Counted from the first letter of the stretch, positions 52,362 through 61,925 are shown. The stretch: DNA of 64,000 nt from Chromohalobacter sarecensis (GCF_023061135.1 NZ_JAKGAN010000011.1:1-64000), one strand, 5' to 3'. Numbers and translations: made by a program. Notes: generated by a model not told the origin, from the sequence alone.

Positions 52362-53765
52362 CTATACGATTTGTAGCATCGGTGGCGGTGCTTCGCCGAG
52401 CAAACGTCCGAGAATCGTCAATCCCTGATCGAAGCGTTCGAGATCGTTTTCGCCCCCCAGGCTCAAGCGAATACGCCGAGGTGGTGGTCCTTGATCGACC
52501 ATGAACGACTGCGCCGTGGAAATTGCCAAGCCTTCCTGAAGCGCCTGTTGTTGCAGTTCTTCCGCACGCCATGCGCCGGGTAGGGCGAGCCACAGATGCA
52601 TGCCGGTGGGGCGCGAGGCCATGGCGTGCCCCACGAGGCGTGTCCGGGTCAGTTGTTGGCGCTCGGCGAGCAGTTGTCGTTGCTCGCTGGCCAGGGCGTC
52701 GACGGTGCCATCGGCCAGCCAGCGGTCGGCGATCTCGAAGACCAGCGGTGTGGCCATCCAACTGGTGGCGCGCAACCGGGGCAGGGTGTGATGCAACTGC
52801 CCGCGTGGCACGCTGAGATAGCCAGCGCGTAGCCCCGAGACGGTGGCCTTGGTCAGGCTGGTGACATGAAAGCTCTGGCGTGGGAGACGCGCTGTCAGCG
52901 GGCTCAATCCCGGCGGTTCGAGCAGGGCGTGAACGTCGTCCTCGATCAGCCAGGTGCCGTGTCGCGCCAGCACCTCGGCCACGGCATCGCGGCGTGCGTT
53001 GTCCATGGTCGCGCCGGTGGGGTTGAGCTGGGTGGGCGTCAGGCACACGGCACGCGGTCGGTAGCGCCGGCATGCGGCGTCGAGGGCCTCGGGAATCACC
53101 CCTTGTTCGTCGATGGCCACGCCGCGCAGCTGCAAGCCCAGTGTGCGTGATAAGGCGATCAAGCCGTGGTCCGTCAGCGCCTCGGTCAATACCACGTCGC
53201 CATGCTGAACCAGTGTGGCGATGGCCAGCATCACGCCGTGGGCGGCGCCGTTGCACAGCACTCGGTCATCGGGCGTGCCGGGCACGCCGAGCGTGTCGTG
53301 CAGCCATTGACTGGCGCGCTCGCGTTGATGGGGCAGTCCTGCGATGGGACGGCAGGCATCGATGACATCGGGATGCGCGCTGTCCGCCACGTCGCGAAGC
53401 GTTTCGCGAAAGCGTAGATGATGCCCGGGCGGACATATTGGATGCGCGATGGACAGATCCACGGGGGAGGCGTCCATGGCCATGTTGGCGCTGCGTAGAT
53501 ACTCGGCCTCCTGGCCGTCATCGAGCGCGTTGATCCAGGTGCCGCTGCCCACGCGGGCCTGCACCAAGCCCATCTTTTCCGCTTGGGCGTAGGCGCGCGA
53601 GACGGTTTGCACGCTTACATCCAATGTCTCGGCAAGGCAGCGGTGTGGCGGCAGACGTGTGCCGGGCGTGAGCTCGCCCTGGCGAATAGCCTCGGCAAGT
53701 GCTCGGGCGATGGCCAGGTACTTGGGCCCATGGGCCGGGAGATAGGGTGTCAGGTCAATTGTCAT
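52362..53765 (-). CDS. MocR/GntR-type PLP-binding regulator of ectoine degradation (EnuR-like)
   Basis: A 467-residue fusion. A GntR winged HTH occupies about 10-75 (ALAEAIRQGELTPGTRLPPHRCLAETLDVSVQTVSRAYAQAEKMGLV). An aminotransferase-fold domain follows, with the PLP lysine Lys306 in TSLTKATVSGLRAGY and an Asp in IEDDVHALL. It is divergent from doeA. In Ruegeria pomeroyi, EnuR of this architecture represses ectoine uptake and degradation and is released by degradation intermediates bound to the PLP. Position and fold support that role here. Confidence 0.82.
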   Translation of the reverse strand: MTIDLTPYLPAHGPKYLAIARALAEAIRQGELTPGTRLPPHRCLAETLDVSVQTVSRAYAQAEKMGLVQARVGSGTWINALDDGQEAEYLRSANMAMDASPVDLSIAHPICPPGHHLRFRETLRDVADSAHPDVIDACRPIAGLPHQRERASQWLHDTLGVPGTPDDRVLCNGAAHGVMLAIATLVQHGDVVLTEALTDHGLIALSRTLGLQLRGVAIDEQGVIPEALDAACRRYRPRAVCLTPTQLNPTGATMDNARRDAVAEVLARHGTWLIEDDVHALLEPPGLSPLTARLPRQSFHVTSLTKATVSGLRAGYLSVPRGQLHHTLPRLRATSWMATPLVFEIADRWLADGTVDALASEQRQLLAERQQLTRTRLVGHAMASRPTGMHLWLALPGAWRAEELQQQALQEGLAISTAQSFMVDQGPPPRRIRLSLGGENDLERFDQGLTILGRLLGEAPPPMLQIV

Positions 53766-53833
53766 GACACAATAAAGCCTTTGACGGCACTCAGCGCGTG
53801 AATGCTAGTATCGTCGACAACGCATTGATCGAC

Positions 53834-53872
53834 AATTGTACTGATTTTTCCCTTCCTTGTATCAGTACAATT
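53834..53872. promoter_or_regulatory. Candidate EnuR operator between the regulator and doeA
   Basis: A perfect 12-base inverted repeat, AATTGTACTGAT (53834-53845) and ATCAGTACAATT (53861-53872), is separated by 15 mostly pyrimidine bases. Half-site centres lie 27 bases apart. The site is 69 bases from the regulator start and 76 from the doeA start. A direct repeat TCGACAA lies just to its left. Confidence 0.6.
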
Positions 53873-53947
53873 TATTTCATCGAATGCAGGGTCCTGCCTC
53901 CCGTCCGGGAGATCAGGGATGAGCAATTCTATCGGGCGAGTGGTGCC

Positions 53948-55147
53948 ATGTCTGAGGTTTCCCTGCCTTTCACTCGTGAGGAATACGCCAGCCGGCTGCA
54001 CAAGGTGCGTTCGGCCATGGCTCATCGAGGGATCGACGTCCTGATTGTCAGCGATCCGTCCAATATGGCGTGGTTGACGGGATACGATGGTTGGTCCTTC
54101 TATGTGCATCAGTGCGTGCTGCTCGGTCTGGAAGGCGAGCCGGTCTGGTATGGGCGTCGCATGGATGCCAACGGGGCATTACGCACCTGTTGGATCCATC
54201 CGGACAACATTACCTATTATCCGGATTATTACGTTCAAAATCCCGATATGCATCCCATGGAGTACCTGGCGCAGTCGATCCTGCCGGATCGTGGTTGGCA
54301 CGAGGGTACCATCGGCATGGAGATGGATAACTACTACTTTTCTGCCAAGGCGTATTTGAGCCTCGTGCGCGAGTTGCCGCACGCGCGTTTCGCGGATGCC
54401 AATTCGCTGGTCAATTGGTGCCGGATCATCAAGTCGCCGCAGGAAGTCGAGTACATGCGCATCGCGGCGCGAATCGTCGAGGGCATGCATTCGCGTATCC
54501 TCGAAGTCATTCAGCCCGGGGTGCCCAAGAGCAAGGTTGTCTCCGAGATCTACCGCGTGGGCATCGAGGGCTGGACCGATCCGCAAGGGCGTATCTATGG
54601 CGGCGACTATCCGGCCATCGTGCCCATGTTGCCGACCGGCGAAGATGCCGCCGCACCGCACCTGACCTGGGATGACACCCCGTTTCGCAAGGGCGAGGGT
54701 ACCTTTTTCGAGATTGCCGGCGTCTACAAGCGCTATCATGCGCCGCTGTCGCGCACGGTGTTTCTGGGTACGCCGCCGAGCCAGTTCCTGCGTGCCGAAT
54801 CGGCACTGCTCGAAGGTATCGACAACGGCCTGGCGGTGGCCAAACCGGGCAATCGTGCCGCCGATATTGCCTTGGCGCTGGGCACGGCGATGGACAAGTA
54901 TGGTTTTGATCGTGGCGGGGCGCGCTGTGGCTATTCCATCGGCATCAGCTATCCGCCGGACTGGGGCGAGCGTAATATCAGCCTGCGCCCTTCCGACGAC
55001 ACCATTCTCGAGCCGGGGATGACGTTTCATTTCATGCCGGGGCTCTGGGAGGACGATTGGGGCCTGGAGATCACCGAAAGCATTCTGATTACCGAGACTG
55101 GCTGCGAGACGCTGGCCAACTTTCCACGCCAGCTGTTCGTGTGCTGA
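53948..55147 (+). CDS. Ectoine hydrolase (DoeA/EutD)
   Basis: A 399-residue M24 (creatinase/aminopeptidase-fold) hydrolase. Segments: VLIVSDPSNMAWLTGYDGWSFYVHQCVLL, WIHPDNITYYPDYYVQNPDMHPMEYL, IKSPQEVEYMRIAARIVEGMH. The metal-ligand pattern of proline peptidases is altered, as in other DoeA proteins. It opens the ectoine ring to N-acetyl-diaminobutyrate isomers. The start is at MSEVSLP; the open frame begins 50 codons earlier without coding character. It is first in the doeA-doeB-doeX unit. Confidence 0.9.
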   Translation: MSEVSLPFTREEYASRLHKVRSAMAHRGIDVLIVSDPSNMAWLTGYDGWSFYVHQCVLLGLEGEPVWYGRRMDANGALRTCWIHPDNITYYPDYYVQNPDMHPMEYLAQSILPDRGWHEGTIGMEMDNYYFSAKAYLSLVRELPHARFADANSLVNWCRIIKSPQEVEYMRIAARIVEGMHSRILEVIQPGVPKSKVVSEIYRVGIEGWTDPQGRIYGGDYPAIVPMLPTGEDAAAPHLTWDDTPFRKGEGTFFEIAGVYKRYHAPLSRTVFLGTPPSQFLRAESALLEGIDNGLAVAKPGNRAADIALALGTAMDKYGFDRGGARCGYSIGISYPPDWGERNISLRPSDDTILEPGMTFHFMPGLWEDDWGLEITESILITETGCETLANFPRQLFVC

Positions 55148-55178
55148 GCCGTGGGACGCGAGACGAGGAGAACATGAT

Positions 55179-56195
55179 ATGAGCAAGCGACCCAGCCCGG
55201 TGTCACCCACCGTCGATTTCGATGCCGACGGCATTCAGCACGGCTTTCTCAAGTTGCCGATCTCCACCGATGAATCGGCCTGGGGAGCGGTGATGATTCC
55301 CATCACCGTGATCAACAACGGCGCGGGGCCCACGGCGCTGCTCACCGCCGGCAACCACGGCGATGAATACGAAGGCATTAACGCGCTTCTCAAGCTCAGC
55401 AACACGCTGCGCGCCGAGGATGTGCGTGGTCGCGTGATCATCGTGCCGATCATGAACGTGCCCGCCGCTACTGCCGGCAAGCGCACCTCAGGACTGGATG
55501 GCGGCAATCTCAATCGCAGCTTTCCCGGCGACCCGAACGGTGGCGTCACCGAGCAGATCGCCGATTACTTCACGCGTGAACTGGTACCGATGTGCGACGT
55601 GGCGCTGGATCTGCATTCCGGTGGCCGGACGCTGGATATTCTGCCCTTCGCTGCGGCGCACCGTCTCGACGATTCTACCCAGGAAGCGCAAAGCCTGGCC
55701 GGCGCGGTGGCCTTTGGCGCGCCGGTGGCGATGATGATGTTCGAGCTTGACGCTACCCAGCTCTACGACACAGCCGTGGAATCCCAGGGCAAGACCTTCG
55801 TGACTACCGAATTGGGCGGCGGCGGCACCACGACGCCGGAGCGCATGGCCATCGCCGAACGTGGCGTACGCAATTTCCTGATTCACTACGGGCTGATCGA
55901 AGGGCAACTGGAGTCTCCGGCCGGCCAGCAGGTGTACGTGGACATGCCCGATGCCTCTTGCTACGTGCAGAGCGAGCATAGCGGCCTGCTTGAGTTGAGC
56001 TTCGCGCTGGGCGAGACGGTGCGGCGCGGTGATGTGATCGCGCGGATCTACGACATGACGCGCACCGGTAGCGAGCCAGTCGTCTATCATGCTCAGCGCG
56101 ATGGCGTGCTGGTGGCGCGGCGTTTTCCGGCGCAGGTGAACATGGGCGATACGATTGCGGTGATCGCGGAAGTCGTCGATAGTCTCGAGCGTTGA
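55179..56195 (+). CDS. N-acetyl-L-2,4-diaminobutyrate deacetylase (DoeB/EutE)
   Basis: A 338-residue zinc deacylase of the AstE/ASPA superfamily. The metal motif HxxE is His60-Glu63 (AGNHGDEYEG), with third ligand His146 in VALDLHSGG. LDGGNLNRSFPGDPNGGVTEQIADYF is the DoeB hallmark. It releases acetate, yielding L-2,4-diaminobutyrate. GAGGAG precedes the ATG. It follows doeA by 31 bases. Confidence 0.9.
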   Translation: MSKRPSPVSPTVDFDADGIQHGFLKLPISTDESAWGAVMIPITVINNGAGPTALLTAGNHGDEYEGINALLKLSNTLRAEDVRGRVIIVPIMNVPAATAGKRTSGLDGGNLNRSFPGDPNGGVTEQIADYFTRELVPMCDVALDLHSGGRTLDILPFAAAHRLDDSTQEAQSLAGAVAFGAPVAMMMFELDATQLYDTAVESQGKTFVTTELGGGGTTTPERMAIAERGVRNFLIHYGLIEGQLESPAGQQVYVDMPDASCYVQSEHSGLLELSFALGETVRRGDVIARIYDMTRTGSEPVVYHAQRDGVLVARRFPAQVNMGDTIAVIAEVVDSLER

Positions 56196-56214
56196 GGATG
56201 GGCCGGCACACCAC

Positions 56215-56691
56215 ATGAAACTCGACCGCTACGACCTCAAGATTCTCGACATCCTGTCGCGCGATGGGCGCATCACCAAGTCGAAACTGGCCGAGGCGAT
56301 CAACCTCTCTGTCAGCCCTTGTTGGGAGCGTGTGCGGCGCCTGGAAAAAGCCGGCGTCATCGAAGGCTATGGCGCCCGGATCGATCCCGCGATGGTAGTC
56401 AAGCGCACGCCGGTTTGGGTGCAGATCGAGCTGGCGACCCATCAGGCGGCGAGTTTCGCACGTTTCGAGAAAGCCGTCGCCGAGACGCCGGAGGTGACCG
56501 AGTGCGTCGCGGTGGGCGGCGGCGTCGATTATCTGGTCAAGTTCGAGGCCGACTCCATCGATGCCTATCAGCGCACGATCGATGCCTGGCTGGTGGACGG
56601 CCTGGGGATCGAGCGCTACTTCACCTATATCGTCACCAAGACCGTGAAACGCACCACGCCTCCGTTGGACTTGCACGACGAGGTCTCGTAG
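56215..56691 (+). CDS. DoeX, Lrp/AsnC-type regulator
   Basis: A 158-residue regulator. The HTH (DLKILDILSRDGRITKSKLAEAINLSVSPCWERVRRLEKAGVIEGY) is followed by a RAM effector domain (VQIELATHQAASFARFEKAVAETPEVTECVAVGGGVDYLVKFEAD). It closes the doeA-doeB-doeX unit. DoeX binds near doe promoters in Halomonas elongata. The DoeC/DoeD steps that complete the pathway are not in this window. Confidence 0.9.
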   Translation: MKLDRYDLKILDILSRDGRITKSKLAEAINLSVSPCWERVRRLEKAGVIEGYGARIDPAMVVKRTPVWVQIELATHQAASFARFEKAVAETPEVTECVAVGGGVDYLVKFEADSIDAYQRTIDAWLVDGLGIERYFTYIVTKTVKRTTPPLDLHDEVS

Positions 56692-56697
56692 CGGGTC

Positions 56698-57582
56698 ATG
56701 GATCATCGTCAGCTCGCGTTTTTATGTGCCCTGGCGCGTGAACGCCATTTTGGACGCGCCGCCAGGGCATGCCACGTGACTCAGCCGACCCTCTCGGCGC
56801 GCTTGCGCCAACTCGAGGAAGAACTGGCCACACCGTTGATTCGTCGGGGCCATCGTTTCGAAGGATTCACCACCGAGGGGGAGCGTGTACTGGCGCATGC
56901 CCGTCGCATACTCGGTGAATTCGAGGCCCTGCGCGGTGACTTGGCACCGCATGCGCCGCTGGTCGGCCGTCTAACGCTGGGCGTGATCCCCACTGCACTG
57001 AACGCGCTCACTGCCTTGTTACCGTCGTTGCGTGCCGCGCATCCCGGGCTCGTGCTGCGCGTGCGTGAACTCGCCACCCCCATGCTGGCGCAGGGCCTGG
57101 AGGATGGCGGTCTCGATCTAGGTATCGGCTATCTGGATGCGCCGGCAATGGCGGGGTTCGCGCATCGTCGTTTGTTCGATGAGCATCCCGCCTTAGTGGC
57201 GTCCCCTGAGCACTTTGCCTTGCCCGAAGCGCCGCAGTGGGCGCAGCTCGCCGAGTACCCACTGTGTCTGCTGACTCCGGAAATGCATCAACGCCACTTG
57301 CTTGAGGCGCGTCTGGCGGCCCATGGCTTGTCGTTGCTGCCCGTTCTCGAAACCGATGCCACCGCTGCCCTTGGCGAGTGGCTGCTGGCAGGACTGGGCG
57401 TCTCGATCCTGCCCGAGCAATTCATACGCCGCTATTGGCTTCAGGAGGGCGATGGCACGTCGGCTCTCGTGGCACGCCGCCTTCCCGACGCGGGCGATCG
57501 TGTTGGCTTGCTATGGCGACAGGGGATGCCGCGTGGAAAACGCCTGCAAGCAGTACTCGATCTGTGGCAGGCCGCTTCCTAG
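56698..57582 (+). CDS. LysR-family regulator beside fdhD
   Basis: A 294-residue regulator. The HTH reads LAFLCALARERHFGRAARACHVTQPTLSARLRQLEEELATPLI; the effector domain (GRLTLGVIPTALNALTALLPSLRAAHPG) has the usual two lobes. It begins 6 bases after doeX, on the same strand, and is followed by fdhD after about 200 bases. It more probably controls the formate-dehydrogenase-like genes than ectoine genes. Confidence 0.85.
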   Translation: MDHRQLAFLCALARERHFGRAARACHVTQPTLSARLRQLEEELATPLIRRGHRFEGFTTEGERVLAHARRILGEFEALRGDLAPHAPLVGRLTLGVIPTALNALTALLPSLRAAHPGLVLRVRELATPMLAQGLEDGGLDLGIGYLDAPAMAGFAHRRLFDEHPALVASPEHFALPEAPQWAQLAEYPLCLLTPEMHQRHLLEARLAAHGLSLLPVLETDATAALGEWLLAGLGVSILPEQFIRRYWLQEGDGTSALVARRLPDAGDRVGLLWRQGMPRGKRLQAVLDLWQAAS

Positions 57583-57785
57583 CTCGGTTTGATCGAGCCG
57601 CTCTATCGAGGCATCGCTTAGCTCGATTGGTCTGAAGGCGGTCGGCGCGCTAGGGTAGTCGTTAGAACGCCTTTCAAGACCCGCGGATGGCCGTGGAGCG
57701 ATTGCCTTGAGCAAGCCTGCATGAGGACGCTGTATAGCGTTTTTCCGGGGATGTGGGTTATTTGATTTCCCGTTTGGACCTTTAT

Positions 57786-58565
57786 ATGCCGTCAGAAGTG
57801 GTGACACCGCATTCATTTTCCGCTGCCTCGCGCTATGATGACCAGCGCGACCGGCCTTTGCGGACGCTCGATGGTCCGCAGGAACAGCCGCTGACCCTGT
57901 CGCTCAACGATACCGCCATGGTGACGTTGCTGGCGACGCCCGACGCCCTCGAACCGCTGGCGCTGGGGCATGCCTTCACGGCGGGTTGGATCGAGCGCGC
58001 CGAGCAGGTCGAGGACATTCAAATGTCGCGATTGCGTCACGGGCTGTTGGTGCGGCTGGCGGTTTCGTCGCAGACCGAAGCGCGCGCCGCTGGTTTGCAA
58101 CGCGCCGGGGCCTCGGTGTCGAGCTGCGGCGCCTGCGGCGTGGCCGAGGAGTCGCAGTTGATGCAGGGCCTGAGACGTTTGCCGGCGCGCCCGCCCTTGG
58201 CGCCCGAGGCCTTGATGCGTGGCGTGGAGAGTCTACAGCGTCACGCCCGCGCCGGGCTGCATATGGCGCTGGCCCTCGACGGTGATGGCGAGGTGCTGGC
58301 GCGCGGCGTGGATATCGGACGCCACAATGCCTTGGATCGGGTCATCGGCGAGGCATTGTCCCGTGGTGAGATGCCGGCGGCGGTGTTGCTTTCCAGTCGC
58401 TGTAGCATGGAACTGGTGCAGAAGACCGTGCGTGCCGGTATTGCTACCCTGGCCACGCTGTCATTGCCCTCTGCCTTGGCGGTAGAAATCGCACGCGCCT
58501 GCGACCTCAACTTGATCTGTTGTCATCGTGGCCGACATCTCGAACGCTTGAGTGGTCCGGCATAG
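57786..58565 (+). CDS. Formate dehydrogenase accessory sulfurtransferase FdhD
   Basis: About 259 residues. The sulfur-transfer cysteines are Cys114 and Cys117 in ASVSSCGACGVAEESQL. Other family blocks: EPLALGHAFTAGWI, GVDIGRHNALDRVIGEAL, LLSSRCSMELVQKTVRAGI. FdhD passes sulfur from IscS to the molybdenum cofactor of formate dehydrogenases. A GTG 11 codons upstream is an alternative start. It precedes the molybdoenzyme gene by 93 bases. Confidence 0.9.
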   Translation: MPSEVVTPHSFSAASRYDDQRDRPLRTLDGPQEQPLTLSLNDTAMVTLLATPDALEPLALGHAFTAGWIERAEQVEDIQMSRLRHGLLVRLAVSSQTEARAAGLQRAGASVSSCGACGVAEESQLMQGLRRLPARPPLAPEALMRGVESLQRHARAGLHMALALDGDGEVLARGVDIGRHNALDRVIGEALSRGEMPAAVLLSSRCSMELVQKTVRAGIATLATLSLPSALAVEIARACDLNLICCHRGRHLERLSGPA

Positions 58566-58658
58566 CCTTCGAGTTCTGCCCGCTCCGTTTCCCGGGTATT
58601 TACCACGTTCATCGCGTCATTTTCCTCTATTTTTACCCACTACGTCATCGAGGATGCT

Positions 58659-61073
58659 ATGGCTTCCCATCACCAGACTCCGTTATCCGACGACCGCGAG
58701 GCACCTTCCGCAAGCGAAACCGGGGAACGTCTCCCCGAGGCGGACGCGACCCTGACGCGCGTGCCGAGTATCGAACCCTATACCGGCCCGGCAGGTGGCT
58801 GGGGCGCGATGCAAAGCGTGGGGCGCCACCTCAAGCGCAGCCAGGCGCCACTCAAGGGCGCGCGGGCGTTGCTGTCCACCAACCAGCCGCATGGTTTCGA
58901 TTGCCCGGGATGCGCGTGGGGCGATCCGCTGCACGGCTCGTCATTTGAGTTCTGCGAAAACGGCGTCAAGGCAGTGGCCTGGGAAAGCACCAAGAAGCGC
59001 GTCACGCGGCGTTTCTTCGAGCGCCACACGCTGAGCGAGCTGCGCGGTTGGGATGACTTTCGCCTCGAGGACCAGGGCCGGCTCACCGAGCCCATGCGCT
59101 ACGATGCGTCCAGCGACCGCTACGTCCCCATCGACTGGGAGGGGGCCTTCGCGCTGATCGCCGAACACTTGGCGGCGTTACCCGATCCTGACCGCGCACT
59201 GTTCTATACCTCGGGGCGTGCCAGCAACGAAGCGGCCTATCTGTATCAGTTGTTCGTGCGCCTCTACGGCACCAACAATTTTCCCGACTGCTCGAACATG
59301 TGCCACGAGGCCAGTGGCGTGGGCATGCAGGCTAGCCTCGGTGTGGGGAAGGGCACCGTTCAACTGGAGGATTTCGAGCACGCTGATACCATCCTCGTGT
59401 TCGGCCAGAACCCTGGCACCAATCATCCCCGGATGCTCGGTGACTTGCGGCGTGCGGCGGAGCGTGGTGCGCGTATCGTCAGCTTCAATCCGCTCAAGGA
59501 ACGCGGCCTGGAACGTTTCGCCGATCCGCAGAACAAGCGCGAGATGCTTACTCAGGGGAGTCATCGCATCTCCTCGCATTACTATCAGCCCAAGATGGGC
59601 GGTGACATGGCGGCGGTACGCGGCATCGCCAAGGCATTGTTCGCACTCGAGGCACAGGGGCGCTTCACGCCGGATCGCGCCTTCATCGAGTCGCACACTG
59701 CCGGCTATGACGCGTGGCGGGCCCAGGTCGAGGCCACGCCGTGGGCGGAGATCGAGGATCAGGCCGGCCTGACGCGTACTCATATGGAGGAGGTAGCGGA
59801 TATCGTTGCCCGCGCCGAGCGCATGATCATCACCTGGGCGATGGGCATTACCCAGCACGAGCATTCGGTGGATACCGTTCGTGAGCTGGTCAACCTGCTG
59901 TTGTTAGGTGGCCATATCGGGCGCCACGGCGCGGGGCCGTGCCCGGTGCGTGGTCACTCCAACGTACAGGGGGATCGCACCATGGGTATCGACGAGGCGG
60001 CGCCTGCGGGGCTGATCGACGCCTTGGAAAGTCGTTACGGCGTGACCATGCCGCGTACCCCGGGTCACAACACCGTGGGGGCCATTCGTGCTCTGGAACT
60101 CGGCGAGGCCGATGTTTTCATTGGGCTGGGAGGTAACTTCACCCGGGCCACGCCGGATAGCCACCGCACTGAGCGCGCCTTTCGCCGCTTGGGGCTCAAT
60201 GTGCAGATCAGCACCAAGCTCAACCGCAGCCACCTGATCACCGGTGGTGACGCGTTGATCCTGCCGTGTCTGGGGCGCACTGAGATCGATCGCCAGGGCG
60301 AGGCGGGTGCGTCGCAGCAGGTCAGCGTCGAGGACTCGATGTCGATGGTGCACGGCAGTGCCGGCATTCATGCACCGGCTTCCGAATGGCTGCGCTCGGA
60401 GCCGGCGATCATTGCGGGGATTGCCGAGGCCACGCTGGCACGGGTACTGCCGCGTCGAGGCATCGACACGGGCGTGGTCGATTGGGCCGCGCTGGTGGCC
60501 GATTACGACCGCATTCGCGACGAGATCGAGGCCGTCATTCCCGGTTTCGAGGACTTCAATGCGCGTCTGGGGCAGGCAGGTGGCTTCTGGCTGGAAAACG
60601 CCGCCAGCCAACGCCGCTTCAATACGTCATCCGGGCGGGCGACGTTCTGTGCCGCACCGCTACCCACGGCGGTGATGCATCAACGTCTGCACGCACGCCG
60701 CGATGATGGCTGGCTGACACTGCAGACGCTGCGCAGCCACGATCAGTACAACACCACTGTGTACGGTTACGACGACCGTTACCGAGGCGTCAAGGGCCAG
60801 CGGCGGGTCGTGTTCGTCAATCCCGCCGATCTCACGCGGCTGGGGCTCGAAAGCGGCCAGTGGATCGATCTGGTGGGGCTCGATCACGAGGGTGAGCCCC
60901 GCCGCGCCCCGGGATTCAGGATCGTCGACTACGCGACACCCGAAGGGTGTGCCGCCGCCTACTATCCCGAAACCAATGCGCTAGTGCCGTTGGAAAGCGT
61001 CGGTGTGGGCACCGATACGCCCACCTCCAAGGCGGTCGCGGTGCGTCTGGAGCCGAACCAGCGAATCGCCTGA
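58659..61073 (+). CDS. FdhF/YdeP-family molybdopterin oxidoreductase (formate-dehydrogenase-like)
   Basis: An 804-residue molybdoenzyme. N-terminal cysteines 82, 85 (FDCPGCAWGDP) and 99 are candidate cluster ligands. TNNFPDCSNMCHEASGVGM aligns with the active-site Sec/Cys-His region of FdhF; Cys215 would ligate molybdenum and His216 assist. LGGHIGRHGAGPCPVRGHSNVQGDRTMG and the C-terminal molydopterin-dinucleotide domain (DQYNTTVYGYDDRYRGVKGQRRVVFVN) are typical. No separate beta or gamma subunit gene follows. It may oxidise formate or act in acid/oxidative stress as YdeP does. FdhD and a LysR regulator lie upstream. Confidence 0.88.
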   Translation: MASHHQTPLSDDREAPSASETGERLPEADATLTRVPSIEPYTGPAGGWGAMQSVGRHLKRSQAPLKGARALLSTNQPHGFDCPGCAWGDPLHGSSFEFCENGVKAVAWESTKKRVTRRFFERHTLSELRGWDDFRLEDQGRLTEPMRYDASSDRYVPIDWEGAFALIAEHLAALPDPDRALFYTSGRASNEAAYLYQLFVRLYGTNNFPDCSNMCHEASGVGMQASLGVGKGTVQLEDFEHADTILVFGQNPGTNHPRMLGDLRRAAERGARIVSFNPLKERGLERFADPQNKREMLTQGSHRISSHYYQPKMGGDMAAVRGIAKALFALEAQGRFTPDRAFIESHTAGYDAWRAQVEATPWAEIEDQAGLTRTHMEEVADIVARAERMIITWAMGITQHEHSVDTVRELVNLLLLGGHIGRHGAGPCPVRGHSNVQGDRTMGIDEAAPAGLIDALESRYGVTMPRTPGHNTVGAIRALELGEADVFIGLGGNFTRATPDSHRTERAFRRLGLNVQISTKLNRSHLITGGDALILPCLGRTEIDRQGEAGASQQVSVEDSMSMVHGSAGIHAPASEWLRSEPAIIAGIAEATLARVLPRRGIDTGVVDWAALVADYDRIRDEIEAVIPGFEDFNARLGQAGGFWLENAASQRRFNTSSGRATFCAAPLPTAVMHQRLHARRDDGWLTLQTLRSHDQYNTTVYGYDDRYRGVKGQRRVVFVNPADLTRLGLESGQWIDLVGLDHEGEPRRAPGFRIVDYATPEGCAAAYYPETNALVPLESVGVGTDTPTSKAVAVRLEPNQRIA

Positions 61074-61268
61074 GGCGCTGGCGATACGTGCCGTACGACC
61101 AAAGTTGAGACGCATAACCGGTGTCGCGGCGCTATGCTGTTAAATACTACATAAGCGTCGCCACATAAGTTGGCATTACACAAAACATTCGGACGACGCC
61201 TTTAACGCCCCTCCTGCACTCAGGGGGCACGCCGCTCAACTCAACGGGATCACCCGGGAGGTGCCGTC

Positions 61269-61925
61269 ATGGAACTCTTCATCCAGACTGCATTGGGGTT
61301 TCCATTCGCTTTTTTCCTCGCTTTGCTGGCATTGGTGGCCGTCTACTGGCTGCTGGTCGGGCTGCGCGTAATACGCGTCTCGTGCTTCGACCATGACAGC
61401 CTGCGTGACGATCATCTAGCGAGTACCTTGATTTCTCTGGGCTTTGCAGGAGTACCGGCGTCATTCGCGCTGAGTGCCTTGTTCGTCACCGCCACGCCCA
61501 TCGCATTCGCGTTGAGTTTGGTACTGGAATGGCTGCCGCTGGGCCTGCTGCGTCTGCCGCTGGGCTTTCTGGTCATCTGGGCAGCCTTCGCATTGGCGGC
61601 GTCACCGAGTGTTGCCGCGTGTCACACTCTGGCGCGGCGTTTCCACCATTCGCGCCGGGCGTCGCCGCGCTGGTTGCTGGGCGAAACCGTTGTCGTGCGC
61701 GAGGCCAGCGACAGCGAAGGGCGCTGCCAGGCGACGCTGGAAAGCGACTCCGATGTTGTCGTGACTCTGCATGGCAAGGGTGCGAGCTGTTCCGCCGGTG
61801 AACGCCGTGTGCTGGTGAAGCATGTCGCCCATGAGAATGTGTACCGTGCGGTGCCCGCCGAGGAATATCTGGACTCCCATGAGCGCCTGCGCAAGCTGCA
61901 TTTGTTGCCGCGTCACGATATTTGA
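61269..61925 (+). CDS. YqiJ-like inner-membrane OB-fold protein
   Basis: A 218-residue protein. Three to four helices span about 1-125 (FPFAFFLALLALVAVYWLLVGLRVIRV, FALSLVLEWLPLGLLRLPLGFLVIWAAFALA). A C-terminal OB-fold follows (WLLGETVVVREASDSEGRCQATLESDSDVVVTLHGKGASCSAGERRVLVKH). This is the arrangement of YqiJ/NfeD-like partners of flotillins. No flotillin gene is adjacent. GGGAGG precedes the ATG. Confidence 0.78.
   Translation: MELFIQTALGFPFAFFLALLALVAVYWLLVGLRVIRVSCFDHDSLRDDHLASTLISLGFAGVPASFALSALFVTATPIAFALSLVLEWLPLGLLRLPLGFLVIWAAFALAASPSVAACHTLARRFHHSRRASPRWLLGETVVVREASDSEGRCQATLESDSDVVVTLHGKGASCSAGERRVLVKHVAHENVYRAVPAEEYLDSHERLRKLHLLPRHDI

Noticed and set aside
52306-53256. Minus-strand frame of 316 codons inside the MocR gene
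   Set aside because: Out-of-phase, Arg/Thr/His-rich composition; the MocR frame contains HTH and PLP lysine.
54179-55234. Minus-strand frame of 351 codons
   Set aside because: Antisense shadow of doeA.
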